From: an uncultured Eubacteriales bacterium
GTDB lineage: Bacteria > Bacillota > Clostridia > Oscillospirales > Butyricicoccaceae
Direction of reading: 5' to 3'
NCBI GenBank assembly: GCA_934636325.1
Contig: CAKUAK010000114.1
Span: forward strand, 1 to 34,119
Length of the DNA: 34,119 bases
Part shown: positions 16,107 to 24,283 of the stretch, in pieces
How positions within the stretch are numbered: position 1 is the first letter of the stretch
How the letters are laid out: the number at the start of each line of letters is the position of its first letter
Position numbers and translations under genes: made by a program
Notes under the pieces: generated by a model
The model's database searches: none
Told to the model about the DNA's origin: nothing
The model's input: only the letters and a program-made list of their open reading frames with translations

Positions 16107-16135
16107 TTGAAAAAGGGGCGGAAAAATGATAAAAT
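16107..16135 (+). promoter_or_regulatory. Candidate promoter of the GGDEF gene
   Basis: TTGAAA, a 17-nt spacer, TAAAAT, with a TG extended -10. It diverges from the rplU promoter. A second TATAAT at 16139-16144 has no good -35. Confidence 0.45.
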
Positions 16136-16216
16136 TGTTATAATAAAGTTATATCCGGATAATGATTTTACGGCGCGTCCGGCGCCGGTCATTTCAAACA
16201 AAGGAGGCGGAATATC

Positions 16217-17296
16217 CTGTCATATTATACCGCGATAGTCGGCATAAGCGCGCTGTCGATGCTTTTCATGATATTCGGCATCCGCGGCAACAGCTTTATC
16301 CCGCCTTCCCGCCGCCGCTGGTTCCAGGTCCTGTTCGGCCTGCTTATCGCCACAAATATCGCAGAATGGCTGGCCGCCATGCTCGACGGCTATGACGGCC
16401 TGCGTCTCCTGCATATCGTTTCAAAGCTGGCCGAGCTTTCGCTGACCCCGCTCATACCCTTCTCGTGTCTGGCAATAACCTCCGACATCCGCAAACGCAT
16501 ATGGGTGGCCGCTCCTCCCCTTATAAATATCCTCCTTCAGCTCATATCGCTGCCCACCGGGGTCATATTCTCTGTCGATGCGGCGAACATCTATTCCCGC
16601 GGCACGCTTTATGCCGTATATGTCTTGACCTATGTTATAGAGGCCGCGGTACTTTATATCGAATGTCTGCGCTTCAGCCGAAGGTATCAATACCGCAATG
16701 CCGGTTTTCTCGCAACGATAAACGTCCTTGTCATGCTGGCCATGATCCTTCAGGTCTCCTCGCCCGTTTTAAGACTCGACTGGACATGCATATCCTTCTC
16801 AGCCATAATGTTCTATGTTTATTACTGCCAGCTGGTGCAGCAGGTCGACAGCCTGACCGGTGTGCTCAACCGCCGCAGCTTCGACTGTGCCGTCGAATAT
16901 CTCGACAAGCGCACGGCGGTCATCTTTATCGATGTCGACCGGTTCAAGTCGATAAACGACACATACGGACATGCTTTCGGCGATGAATGTCTTATCAGCA
17001 TAAGCCGCGAGCTGCGGCTGGCCTTCGACAAATACGGCCACTGCTACCGCTTCGGCGGCGACGAGTTCTGTGTCGTCATGACCAAAGGGGTCGGCCTTGT
17101 CGACGCCATAAACGAAAAATATCTCAAGCGCATAAACAGCCTGCGCCAGCATGACTCGCGGATGCCGACGGTCTCGGTCGGGTACACCATATTCGAACCG
17201 GACACAGAGAGCTTCGAGGATGCCGTCAAGCGCGCCGACGAAATGATGTATACCGTGAAAAATCAGCACAAAGAATCATTCCAGCGCATTGGATAG
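16217..17296 (+). CDS. Seven-helix membrane diguanylate cyclase (GGDEF), apparent CTG start
   Basis: Makes c-di-GMP from two GTP. About seven membrane helices fill residues 1-205, then DSLTGVLNRRSFD (211-223), the metal Asp in FIDVDRF, and an intact GGDEF (280-284). The position for the inhibitory RxxD site holds DKYG, so product feedback is probably absent. The first ATG is at 16259, but AAGGAGG is at 16201-16207 and the frame between codes for the start of the first helix (SYYTAIVGISALS). The CTG at 16217, nine bases after that site, is the best start. Ends with TAG. The N-terminal sensor is not a family I recognise. Confidence 0.8.
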   Translation: MSYYTAIVGISALSMLFMIFGIRGNSFIPPSRRRWFQVLFGLLIATNIAEWLAAMLDGYDGLRLLHIVSKLAELSLTPLIPFSCLAITSDIRKRIWVAAPPLINILLQLISLPTGVIFSVDAANIYSRGTLYAVYVLTYVIEAAVLYIECLRFSRRYQYRNAGFLATINVLVMLAMILQVSSPVLRLDWTCISFSAIMFYVYYCQLVQQVDSLTGVLNRRSFDCAVEYLDKRTAVIFIDVDRFKSINDTYGHAFGDECLISISRELRLAFDKYGHCYRFGGDEFCVVMTKGVGLVDAINEKYLKRINSLRQHDSRMPTVSVGYTIFEPDTESFEDAVKRADEMMYTVKNQHKESFQRIG

Positions 17297-17302
17297 AAAC
17301 CA

Positions 17303-17332
17303 CTGCCCGGACGAAATGTCCGGGCAGATTTT
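17303..17332 (+). terminator. Terminator of the GGDEF gene
   Basis: Perfect 10-bp stem CTGCCCGGAC/GTCCGGGCAG with a 5-nt loop, followed by ATTTTGTT. It separates the gene from the converging tmcAL. Confidence 0.8.
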
Positions 17333-17333
17333 G

Positions 17334-18542
17334 TTATCTTATATAGATCGGGCCGCAGGTCCACTCGCGCCCGCGCGGAAGGTCCCTGTATCCAGGCAGC
17401 GCCAGGTCATATGCCGCCGACGCCGCGGCCTCGAGCTCGAACCCGACTCTTTCTTCCTCCGGCAGCTTTTTGGCCGCCGCCGGCTTTGTTATAAATACGA
17501 AATCTTCACGCCGTTCGACGGCCGACAGCACCTGCCTTCCTCTGTCATTGAAGGCCAGGACCCTTGTATACCCCGGCAGACTGCCGGCCGGCTTTTTTTC
17601 GATTCCCAGAAATGCGCAGTAAAGCATGCGGCGTATGCGAGAGTAGGCATACCGCTTTGTCTTTGCGCCGCCGCATATGTCCTCAAGACCCACTCCGGCC
17701 TGTATTGCATCGTAAAGCCGATGCTCGAGCCCCTCTGAGGCATCGGGGAGCTTCGACAGCTGTTCTGTTGAGCAGCGCTTCAAAACGGCCGTCATGGCGC
17801 AGTCGAGCCTTGAAAGATCGAGCATCGCTGCCCCCTCGTGTGCCGCCCGGCGGAGCTGCTCAAGCGACTGCGGCGGCATGAACCCGGCCGCCTCGTCAAG
17901 CCTGCCCCCGCGCGCCAGCTGCCTTATATAAGAGGCCGACGCTATGACACCGTCGGGCGTGTCGCCGTCATGGGCGGCCCCGGTGCGCTTGACGGCAATG
18001 GGCGAAATGTCCAGCCCCTGCTGCCTTACGGCCCTTAAATACTCTACGGCAAGGATATTGTTGGGTGTCGATATGAGCGACGCCCTGTCCTTTATGCGTT
18101 TATACAGCTCTCTCTCTCTGGCCCTGGCATATGAGACCCCGCTGCCCATCATCGTGGCCAGCGTACCGTCTATGACGCTCTTTTCGGCGATCAGTCCGGC
18201 GATCTCGGAAAGGGCTTCGACGTCATCGTCCTCGACGCCGAAGGATATGTGTTCCGCACCGGCCATGCCGAGGATATGGACCGCGCCGTCGGCAAATCCC
18301 TGCGCCGACGAAAGGCTCCACCGCAGCGGCAGCGACAGCACCAGATCAGCCCCCGACATGACGGCGGCCTTCGCCCGCCTTGTCTTGTCCATGACCGCCG
18401 CCTCGCCGCGCTGGACAAAATCGCCCGACATACAGCAGACAACGGCCGTATCTGGGCCGAGCATACGGCGGGTCTCTTCTATCTGATAAAGGTGTCCGTT
18501 GTGAAAGGGGTTGTATTCCGCAATAATGCCGCAAATTTTCAT
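17334..18542 (-). CDS. tmcAL: tRNA-Met cytidine acetate ligase TmcAL (YlbM)
   Basis: Forms N4-acetylcytidine at the wobble position of elongator tRNA-Met, using acetate and ATP through acetyl-AMP. The N-terminal nucleotidyltransferase fold carries GIIAEYNPFHNGHLYQI with the HxGH nucleotide-binding motif at about residues 13-16, then MSGDFVQRGEAAV. 402 residues, full length. GGAGA precedes the ATG by five bases. It diverges from ackA, which controls the acetate pool it draws on. Confidence 0.95.
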   Translation of the reverse strand: MKICGIIAEYNPFHNGHLYQIEETRRMLGPDTAVVCCMSGDFVQRGEAAVMDKTRRAKAAVMSGADLVLSLPLRWSLSSAQGFADGAVHILGMAGAEHISFGVEDDDVEALSEIAGLIAEKSVIDGTLATMMGSGVSYARARERELYKRIKDRASLISTPNNILAVEYLRAVRQQGLDISPIAVKRTGAAHDGDTPDGVIASASYIRQLARGGRLDEAAGFMPPQSLEQLRRAAHEGAAMLDLSRLDCAMTAVLKRCSTEQLSKLPDASEGLEHRLYDAIQAGVGLEDICGGAKTKRYAYSRIRRMLYCAFLGIEKKPAGSLPGYTRVLAFNDRGRQVLSAVERREDFVFITKPAAAKKLPEEERVGFELEAAASAAYDLALPGYRDLPRGREWTCGPIYIR

Positions 18543-18593
18543 CTTTTCTCCAAAATACTGTTGTCATTCGGTCGTAACTGATGTAGAATAAGT

Positions 18594-18624
18594 TTGATAT
18601 GACAAATTATATAACAGATATAAT
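18594..18624 (+). promoter_or_regulatory. Candidate promoter of ackA
   Basis: TTGATA (18594-18599), a 19-nt spacer, consensus TATAAT (18619-18624), about 40 nt before ackA. It overlaps the opposing tmcAL promoter. Confidence 0.5.
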
Positions 18625-18634
18625 TTTTATTCAA
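18606..18634 (-). promoter_or_regulatory. Candidate promoter of tmcAL
   Basis: On the minus strand TTGAAT (18629-18634), a 17-nt spacer, consensus TATAAT (18606-18611). Its elements interleave with those of the ackA promoter. Confidence 0.6.
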
Positions 18635-18662
18635 CAAAATATCATAGGAGTGTGTAAGTCAA

Positions 18663-19865
18663 ATGAATATTCTGGTCATCAACGCCGGCAGCTCTTCGCT
18701 CAAGTATCAGCTGTTCGACATGGAGACAAAAGAGATCCGCGCCAAGGGCATCTGCGAGCGTATCGGCATCGACGGTAAGTTCACATATAAGCCCCAGATC
18801 GAAGGCAAGGAGACCCTCAACGCCATCGACATCCCCATGCCCACCCATAACGAAGCCATCCAGGCTGTTCTGAAGGCCCTTGTCGACGAGAAGAACGGCG
18901 TCATCAAGAGCATGAAGGAGATCGACGCTGTCGGTCACCGCGTCCTCCACGGCGGCCAGAAGTTCTCTGAGTCTGTCCTGGTCAACGACAAGGTCATCGA
19001 AGCCATCGAAGAGTGTATCCCCCTTGGACCTCTCCACAACCCCGCAAACCTGATGGGCATCCGCGCCTGCGAGGAAGTCATGCCCGGCGTACCTCAGGTC
19101 GCTGTTTTCGACACAGCTTTCCATCAGACAATGCCCAAGAGCTCTTACGTTTACGCTATCCCCTATGAGTACTATGAGAAGTACGGCGTCCGCCGCTATG
19201 GCTTCCACGGTACATCTCACCGTTATGTTTCGGCCCAGGCCATCGAGCTTCTCGGCGGCAAGGCTGAAGGCACAAAGGTCATCACATGCCATCTGGGCAA
19301 CGGCTCTTCTCTGGCCGCTGTCAAGGACGGCAAGTGCTTCGACACCTCGATGGGCCTGACCCCTCTTGAAGGTGTTCCCATGGGCACACGTTCGGGCAGC
19401 ATGGACCCCGCCATCGTCGAGTTCATCGCCAACAAGGAAGGCATCTCGGCCTCCGAGACCCTTACGATGCTCAACAAGAAGTCGGGCGTTCTGGGCATCT
19501 CCGGCGTCTCCTCCGACTTCCGTGATCTGGACGAAGCCGCCGCAAAGGGCAATGACCGCGCTCAGCTGGCCCTTGACATCTTTGCCTATAATGTAAAGAA
19601 GTACATCGGCTCTTATGTCGCCGCTATGGGCGGTGTCGACGCCATCGTATTTACAGCCGGCCTCGGCGAGAACTCTGCCGAGATGCGCGCCAGCATCGCT
19701 TCCGGCCTTGAGTATCTCGGCATTGAGATCGACGCCGAGAAGAACGCAAAGCGCGGCACAGTCGATATCACAGGCGTCAACTCCAAGGTCAAGGTCTTTG
19801 TCATCCCCACCAACGAAGAGCTTGTCATCGCCATGGATACACAGGCCATCGTTTCGGCCCTCTAA
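18663..19865 (+). CDS. ackA: Acetate kinase
   Basis: Interconverts acetyl phosphate + ADP and acetate + ATP, the ATP-yielding step of anaerobic acetate formation. Family motifs are complete: MNILVINAGSSSLKYQLFDM at the N-terminus, VGHRVLHGG, the catalytic region FDTAFHQTMP, GFHGTSHRYVS and HLGNGSSLAAV. 400 residues, full length. AGGAG is about 12 bases before the ATG, rather distant. No phosphotransacetylase gene is next to it. Closed by two terminators. Confidence 0.98.
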   Translation: MNILVINAGSSSLKYQLFDMETKEIRAKGICERIGIDGKFTYKPQIEGKETLNAIDIPMPTHNEAIQAVLKALVDEKNGVIKSMKEIDAVGHRVLHGGQKFSESVLVNDKVIEAIEECIPLGPLHNPANLMGIRACEEVMPGVPQVAVFDTAFHQTMPKSSYVYAIPYEYYEKYGVRRYGFHGTSHRYVSAQAIELLGGKAEGTKVITCHLGNGSSLAAVKDGKCFDTSMGLTPLEGVPMGTRSGSMDPAIVEFIANKEGISASETLTMLNKKSGVLGISGVSSDFRDLDEAAAKGNDRAQLALDIFAYNVKKYIGSYVAAMGGVDAIVFTAGLGENSAEMRASIASGLEYLGIEIDAEKNAKRGTVDITGVNSKVKVFVIPTNEELVIAMDTQAIVSAL

Positions 19866-19886
19866 TCCTTAAATATATTTTGCCTG

Positions 19887-19919
19887 AGCAGGCGCGGCAT
19901 ATGCCACGCCTGCTTTTTT
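19887..19919 (+). terminator. Terminator of ackA
   Basis: Stem AGCAGGCG/CGCCTGCT with an inner GGCATATGCC palindrome after one mismatch, followed by TTTTTT. Confidence 0.88.
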
Positions 19920-19977
19920 ATTTTCCCAAAGCGGCAATGACCGCCGGTAATATCCGAATAAGCAGAGCTAACAGAAT

Positions 19978-20005
19978 AGAGGCCGATCGGCCTCTGTTTT
20001 CTTTT
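19978..20005 (+). terminator. Second terminator-like hairpin downstream of ackA
   Basis: AGAGGCC-GATC-GGCCTCT followed by GTTTTCTTTT. It insulates the metal operon, whose -35 box begins nine bases further on. Confidence 0.65.
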
Positions 20006-20014
20006 AAAAAGCTA

Positions 20015-20043
20015 TTGACATTTCAAATCCGCGGGTATATTAT
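20015..20043 (+). promoter_or_regulatory. Promoter of the metal-resistance operon
   Basis: Consensus TTGACA, a 17-nt spacer, TATTAT. Confidence 0.8.
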
Positions 20044-20058
20044 AGGGCCATAAGGAAC

Positions 20059-20078
20059 CCCCTCCCCCGGGGGTGGGG
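20059..20078. promoter_or_regulatory. Likely CsoR-family operator
   Basis: Near-palindrome of C and G tracts, CCCC-T-CCCCC/GGGGG-T-GGGG, immediately downstream of the promoter and before the repressor gene. GC-tract palindromes of this kind are the known targets of CsoR/RcnR-family repressors. Binding here is inferred. Confidence 0.65.
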
Positions 20079-20094
20079 CAAAAGGAGAGTGATC

Positions 20095-20358
20095 ATGATG
20101 CACAGCCATTACAGCAAGGCGCTTGACAACAGGCTCGCCTCGGTGGAAGGCCTTATCGGAGCTATCAGAAGAATGATGGCCGAAGGCCGCGACTGCGAAG
20201 AGATCCTGCTTCAGCTTTCGGCCGCCGAAAGCTCGATAAGCAAGGTCGCCAAGATCGTTTTGAAGGATCACTTCAACCGATGTGTTCTCGAAGCGGTTGA
20301 GAACGGAGACAAGGAAGCAGTAGAAAGCTTCAACGCTATTCTTGATAAATATATTTAG
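20095..20358 (+). CDS. CsoR-family metal-sensing transcriptional repressor
   Basis: All-helical DUF156 repressor, 87 residues. Family signature NRLASVEGLIGAIRRM. The metal-ligand pattern is Cys (DCEEIL), His and Cys (DHFNRCV), matching the C-H-C set of the copper sensor CsoR rather than the RcnR (Ni/Co) set. GGAGAG lies five bases before the ATG at 20095; an in-frame GTG at 20089 lies inside that site. It is the first gene of the operon and follows its own likely operator, so it is probably autoregulated. Ends with TAG. Confidence 0.88.
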   Translation: MMHSHYSKALDNRLASVEGLIGAIRRMMAEGRDCEEILLQLSAAESSISKVAKIVLKDHFNRCVLEAVENGDKEAVESFNAILDKYI

Positions 20359-20370
20359 GAGGTCAATATC

Positions 20371-20583
20371 ATGAAAAAGACATTCAAGCTGGAAGATCTG
20401 GACTGCGCTAACTGCGCCGCTGCCATGGAGCGCGGCATTCAGGCCCTCGACGGCGTCAACTCCGCCACAGTAAACTTCATGGCCATGAAGCTTATCCTCG
20501 ACGCCGACGATGCCAAGTTCGATCAGATCCTCAAAGAGGCTGACAAGGTCGCAAAGAAGTACGACACAACGATCGTTCGCTAA
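20371..20583 (+). CDS. Free-standing heavy-metal-associated (HMA) domain chaperone
   Basis: 70-residue ferredoxin-like HMA domain with the metal motif CANC (residues 12-15) in LDCANCAAAMERG. GGAGG stands about nine bases before the ATG. The ATPase downstream has no N-terminal HMA domain, so this protein likely supplies that function in trans, delivering or buffering the metal. Confidence 0.88.
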   Translation: MKKTFKLEDLDCANCAAAMERGIQALDGVNSATVNFMAMKLILDADDAKFDQILKEADKVAKKYDTTIVR

Positions 20584-20600
20584 TTTCCCATCCCCCCTGC

Positions 20601-20625
20601 TCCGGGGCTCTGTCTGAGCCCCGGA
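20601..20625 (+). other. Intercistronic hairpin before the ATPase gene
   Basis: Perfect 10-bp stem TCCGGGGCTC/GAGCCCCGGA with a 5-nt loop. No T-run follows, so it is more likely an mRNA stability or processing stem than a terminator. Confidence 0.5.
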
Positions 20626-20652
20626 CAAATCTTATCTGTGAGGATAAATATT

Positions 20653-22530
20653 ATGACAAGCAAGCTGAAAAAGAGGCTCTACCGCATAATCGCGGCGGGC
20701 GTGCTGTTTGCCCTCGGTATGATATTAAAGGGCAATGAATATGTGACCGACGGACTTCTCGTCGCATCCTATGTCATCGTCGGATACGATGTCATACTCA
20801 AGGCTGTCAAGAATATCATGCGAGGCAAGGTATTCGATGAAAACTTCCTTATGACCATAGCTACCTTCGGCGCCTTTGGCCTTAAAGACTTTGATGAGGC
20901 CGCGGCCGTTATGCTCTTCTATCAGATCGGCGAGCTCTTCCAGAGCTATGCCGTCAACCAGTCCCGCAAGTCGATATCCGACCTGATGGACATCCGCCCC
21001 GATTATGCCAACGTCAAGCGCGACGGCAAGATCGAGACGGTCGATCCCGAAGAGGTATCGGTCGACGATATCATCGTCGTCAAGGCCGGAGAGCGTGTCC
21101 CCCTTGACTCTATCGTCATCGAGGGCCACTCTTCCCTTGATACATCGGCCCTTACCGGCGAATCTGTCCCCCGCGACGTCGGCGAAGGCGATCCTCTCCT
21201 TTCGGGCTGCATCAATATAAACGGCCTTATCACGGCGAGGGTCACACGCGAATACGGCGAATCGACGGTCAGCAAGGTGCTCGACCTTGTCGAGAACGCC
21301 AGCAGCAAGAAATCGACGTCAGAGAACTTTATCACCAAGTTTGCCAAATATTATACCCCGACAGTCGTTATCTCGGCCGTTCTTCTGTCCCTTATCCCTC
21401 CCGCATTTCTCGCGCTTACGGGCGGCGGCAGCTTCTTCAGCCTCTTCCCCGACTGGTTCAAGCGCAGCCTTATATTCCTTGTTATCTCCTGCCCCTGCGC
21501 CCTCGTCATCTCGATACCCCTCAGCTTCTTCGGCGGTATCGGCGGCGCGGCCAAGCGCGGCATCCTCGTAAAGGGCAGCAACTATCTTGAAGCCATCGCA
21601 CAGGCCGATACCATAGTCTTTGATAAGACCGGCACGCTTACAAAGGGTGTCTTTGTCGTTGAAGAAGCCCATCCCGCCGATCATGTCACAAAGGAAGAGC
21701 TTATTGAAATGGCGGCCTATGCCGAGTGCTATTCCTCTCACCCCATCGCCCAGTCGCTCCGCAAGGCATATGGCAAGGAAATCGACCAGAGCCGGGTCAC
21801 GGAGGTCACAGAGATCGCCGGTAAGGGCCTTTCGGCCAAGGTCGGCAGCAAGACCATCTATGCCGGCAATAAGAAGCTGATGGAGCAGATCGGCGTCAAC
21901 TGCCCCGACGCGGTCGCATATGCCACCGTTGTATATGTAGCCGTAGAGACCTCCTACGCCGGATATGTCATCATCAATGATGTCGTTAAGGACGACAGCG
22001 CCAAGGCGATCTCGGGACTCAAGGACATAGGCATCAAAAAGACTGTCATGCTTACAGGCGACAACAAGGCCTCCGGCGAGCGTGTCGGCCAGATGCTCGG
22101 TCTCGATGAGATCTATACACAGCTGCTGCCCGGCGACAAGGTCGATATGGTCGAAAAGCTGCTGGCTGAAGAAGGAGAAAAATCGCGTCTGGCCTTTGTC
22201 GGCGACGGTATCAACGACGCACCTGTTCTTGCCCGCGCCGATATCGGCATCGCAATGGGCGGTCTCGGCTCTGACGCCGCTATCGAGGCGGCCGATATAG
22301 TCCTCATGACCGACGAGCCTTCCAAGATCGTCACGGCTATCAGGATAGCCAAAAAGACACTTGGCATTGCCCATCAGAATACAGTATTTGCCCTTGTCAT
22401 CAAGATCGGCGTCATGATCCTCGGCGCCCTTGACATGGCCAACATGTGGGCCGCTGTCTTTGCCGATGTCGGCGTTGCCGTCATCGCCATCCTCAACTCG
22501 CTGCGCGCCCTCAATACATCCGACCTCTAA
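20653..22530 (+). CDS. P1B-type heavy-metal ATPase, Zn/Cd/Pb (ZntA/CadA) class
   Basis: Membrane efflux pump, 625 residues. TGES (168-171), transmembrane CPC (280-282) in SCPCALVISIPL, phosphorylation site DKTGTLT (324-330), SHP (362-364) and GDGINDAP (517-524) are all present. Lys584 in LVIKIG and Asp605 in ADVGVAV match the P1B-2 (Zn/Cd/Pb) helix 7/8 signature, not the YN/MxxS pattern of Cu pumps. There is no N-terminal HMA domain. The ATG at 20653 follows GAGG by about ten bases. Confidence 0.93.
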   Translation: MTSKLKKRLYRIIAAGVLFALGMILKGNEYVTDGLLVASYVIVGYDVILKAVKNIMRGKVFDENFLMTIATFGAFGLKDFDEAAAVMLFYQIGELFQSYAVNQSRKSISDLMDIRPDYANVKRDGKIETVDPEEVSVDDIIVVKAGERVPLDSIVIEGHSSLDTSALTGESVPRDVGEGDPLLSGCININGLITARVTREYGESTVSKVLDLVENASSKKSTSENFITKFAKYYTPTVVISAVLLSLIPPAFLALTGGGSFFSLFPDWFKRSLIFLVISCPCALVISIPLSFFGGIGGAAKRGILVKGSNYLEAIAQADTIVFDKTGTLTKGVFVVEEAHPADHVTKEELIEMAAYAECYSSHPIAQSLRKAYGKEIDQSRVTEVTEIAGKGLSAKVGSKTIYAGNKKLMEQIGVNCPDAVAYATVVYVAVETSYAGYVIINDVVKDDSAKAISGLKDIGIKKTVMLTGDNKASGERVGQMLGLDEIYTQLLPGDKVDMVEKLLAEEGEKSRLAFVGDGINDAPVLARADIGIAMGGLGSDAAIEAADIVLMTDEPSKIVTAIRIAKKTLGIAHQNTVFALVIKIGVMILGALDMANMWAAVFADVGVAVIAILNSLRALNTSDL

Positions 22531-22547
22531 AGCCCCCTATACAGACG

Positions 22548-22573
22548 AAATACCCGCCTTGCGGCGGGTATTT
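22548..22573 (+). terminator. Terminator of the metal operon
   Basis: Perfect stem AAATACCCGCC/GGCGGGTATTT with a 4-nt loop. Confidence 0.8.
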
Positions 22574-22580
22574 CCATTCG

Positions 22581-22616
22581 AAAAGCTCATCCGGCAGGAA
22601 ACCGGATGGGCTTTTT
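22581..22616. terminator. Bidirectional terminator between the metal and M20 gene clusters
   Basis: Stem AAAAGCTCATCCGG/CCGGATGGGCTTTT (one G-T pair) with a 7-nt loop. T-runs follow on both strands. It closes the most distal amidohydrolase gene on the minus strand. Confidence 0.85.
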
Positions 22617-22626
22617 GATCATATTG

Positions 22627-24012
22627 CTATTTCTGGGGCTGGGGTACGGGGACCTCCATGGGGATCGGGCACTTATAGGGATGCGCGCTCATTTTTGCGT
22701 CAAACTCTTCCTTGGCCTTTTCGACATGCTCGGGATGCTCATACATCTCCATTGCCGCGGCGGCCATTACCTCGCCGCCATAGACCATTCCCTTATGGCC
22801 GATCGACATGCCGGAGCAGGCCGTTACCTGCCAGCTGTGGCCCGGCGCAGCCATATTCCAGCAGGCCGTCCTGACCTGAACACAGGGGCATACATGCTGG
22901 ACATCACCGACGTCGGTAGAGCCGTAAGAATTGACCGGAGAGAGATCCTTTATCTCTGTATGCATCGAGCCCTTTTCAAGGGCGCCCGAAGCCTTGTATG
23001 ATTCATACTGGGGGCTCTGCTTATTGAGCTCGTCGGCAAACTTGAGCTCTTCCTCTGTATACTGCGGGATGGGGATCTGCTTCATTATGTCATATGTCAT
23101 GTTGGCCATATACATATTGGGCATGGTATTATAGCAGCCGCCGAGGAACTCGATCTCAAGCTCTGTCTCGGTCATCATGGCAGCACCCTTGGCGACCTTG
23201 ACCAGCCTGTCATATGTGTCTTCAATGGCCTCGCGGCTCATTGCACGGACGTAATACCAGACAGATGCCCTGTCAGGGACGATGTTCGGCGCTGTGCCGG
23301 CTTCTTTATATACATAGTGGATGCGGACATCGGATGTGACATGCTCGCGCAGATAGTTGGCGCCTACACTCATCAGCTCGGCTGCGTCGAGGGCGGAACG
23401 GCCGTTTTGAGGATCTCCGCCGGCGTGGGCTGTGCGGCCCTTGAAATGGAAGATGGCGCTGTTCAGGCCGGTATGGATGCCTGTCGTGACCATATTGAGA
23501 TTGCCGCCGTGCCATGCAAACGCGCAGTCAAGATCCTTGAAGGCGCCGTTGCGGGCCATGAATACCTTGCCTGTCAGGACCTCTTCGGCAGGGCAGCCAT
23601 AATAAACAACCGTGCCCGACATGCCGCGGTTCTCCAGTTCGGCTTTGACTCCGACAGCTGCCGCCAGGCAGGCCCCATCAAGCAGGTTGTGTGCACAGCC
23701 CTGCCCGGGTGCGCCGGCAACAGCAGGCTCTTTCGTCGTTGATACCTTCTGGCTGAGTCCGGGCAACGCATCGAGCTCGCCAAGAAATCCGATTATAGGA
23801 TGACCGCTGCCCCATCTGCCGACTACGCAGGTGGGCATATCGTATGCACCCTTTTCGACCTCAAAACCATACTTTTCAAGAACCTCGGCCGTCCACTCGC
23901 ATGCCTTTACCTCGTTAAATGCTGTTTCCGGCTCTTCCCACATCTTCTGTGCCAGATCGATGAAGGACTGTTTTTCCTCTCTGATCTTATCAATAGCGTA
24001 TTCGCCTACCAT
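22627..24012 (-). CDS. AbgB-like M20 amidohydrolase, copy 1 (distal)
   Basis: Zinc-dependent amidohydrolase of the M20D group (p-aminobenzoyl-glutamate hydrolase/N-acyl amino acid hydrolase type), 461 residues. Likely metal and catalytic residues: Cys106 and His108 in GQGCAHNLL (the other copies read CGH), the Glu pair at 143-144 in YGCPAEEV, His168 in AWHGG and His392 in APGHSWQ. The lid/dimerisation domain spans about 184-300. The terminus PYKCPIPMEVPVPQPQ is shared with the other copies and resembles the AbgB tail. GGAGGAGAAG precedes the ATG at 24012. It has its own promoter. By its flanks it pairs with copy 2, but its central block matches copies 3 and 4. No signal peptide. Substrate unknown. 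Confidence 0.92.
   Translation of the reverse strand: MVGEYAIDKIREEKQSFIDLAQKMWEEPETAFNEVKACEWTAEVLEKYGFEVEKGAYDMPTCVVGRWGSGHPIIGFLGELDALPGLSQKVSTTKEPAVAGAPGQGCAHNLLDGACLAAAVGVKAELENRGMSGTVVYYGCPAEEVLTGKVFMARNGAFKDLDCAFAWHGGNLNMVTTGIHTGLNSAIFHFKGRTAHAGGDPQNGRSALDAAELMSVGANYLREHVTSDVRIHYVYKEAGTAPNIVPDRASVWYYVRAMSREAIEDTYDRLVKVAKGAAMMTETELEIEFLGGCYNTMPNMYMANMTYDIMKQIPIPQYTEEELKFADELNKQSPQYESYKASGALEKGSMHTEIKDLSPVNSYGSTDVGDVQHVCPCVQVRTACWNMAAPGHSWQVTACSGMSIGHKGMVYGGEVMAAAAMEMYEHPEHVEKAKEEFDAKMSAHPYKCPIPMEVPVPQPQK
23133..23472 (-). repeat. Homogenised block in amidohydrolase copy 1
   Basis: About 340 bp that differ from copy 3 at only about 11 positions by eye, all silent. Encodes the lid/dimerisation region. 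Confidence 0.85.
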
Positions 24013-24135
24013 AACTTCTCCTCCAATCCCTGATTTCGCGCGGTGCACCCTCGCATTTTCGTAAATACAATCCCAAAGGCAACATCCACACATCTTCTGT
24101 CAGCATAGGGCGCATGCTCCATTGCCCTCTATTTT

Positions 24136-24164
24136 ATTATATATTTATCGGCAATAGTAATCAA
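24136..24164 (-). promoter_or_regulatory. Own promoter of amidohydrolase copy 1
   Basis: On the minus strand TTGATT (24159-24164), a 17-nt spacer, consensus TATAAT (24136-24141), about 120 nt before the start codon. An inverted repeat AAGCATTT-N6-AAATGCTT at 24192-24213 lies 28 nt upstream of the -35 and could be an operator. The rest of the 24013-24379 gap holds the leader and a terminator. Confidence 0.65.
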
Positions 24165-24283
24165 TCTGTTTTTGATTTTCTTGTGGTTTTTAAGCATTTC
24201 AGACAAAATGCTTTGTTACCTTTAGCCATAACCCTCGACTTCACATATTCATTCTCCGCAATCCACGGTTCAAACGGACGGCA

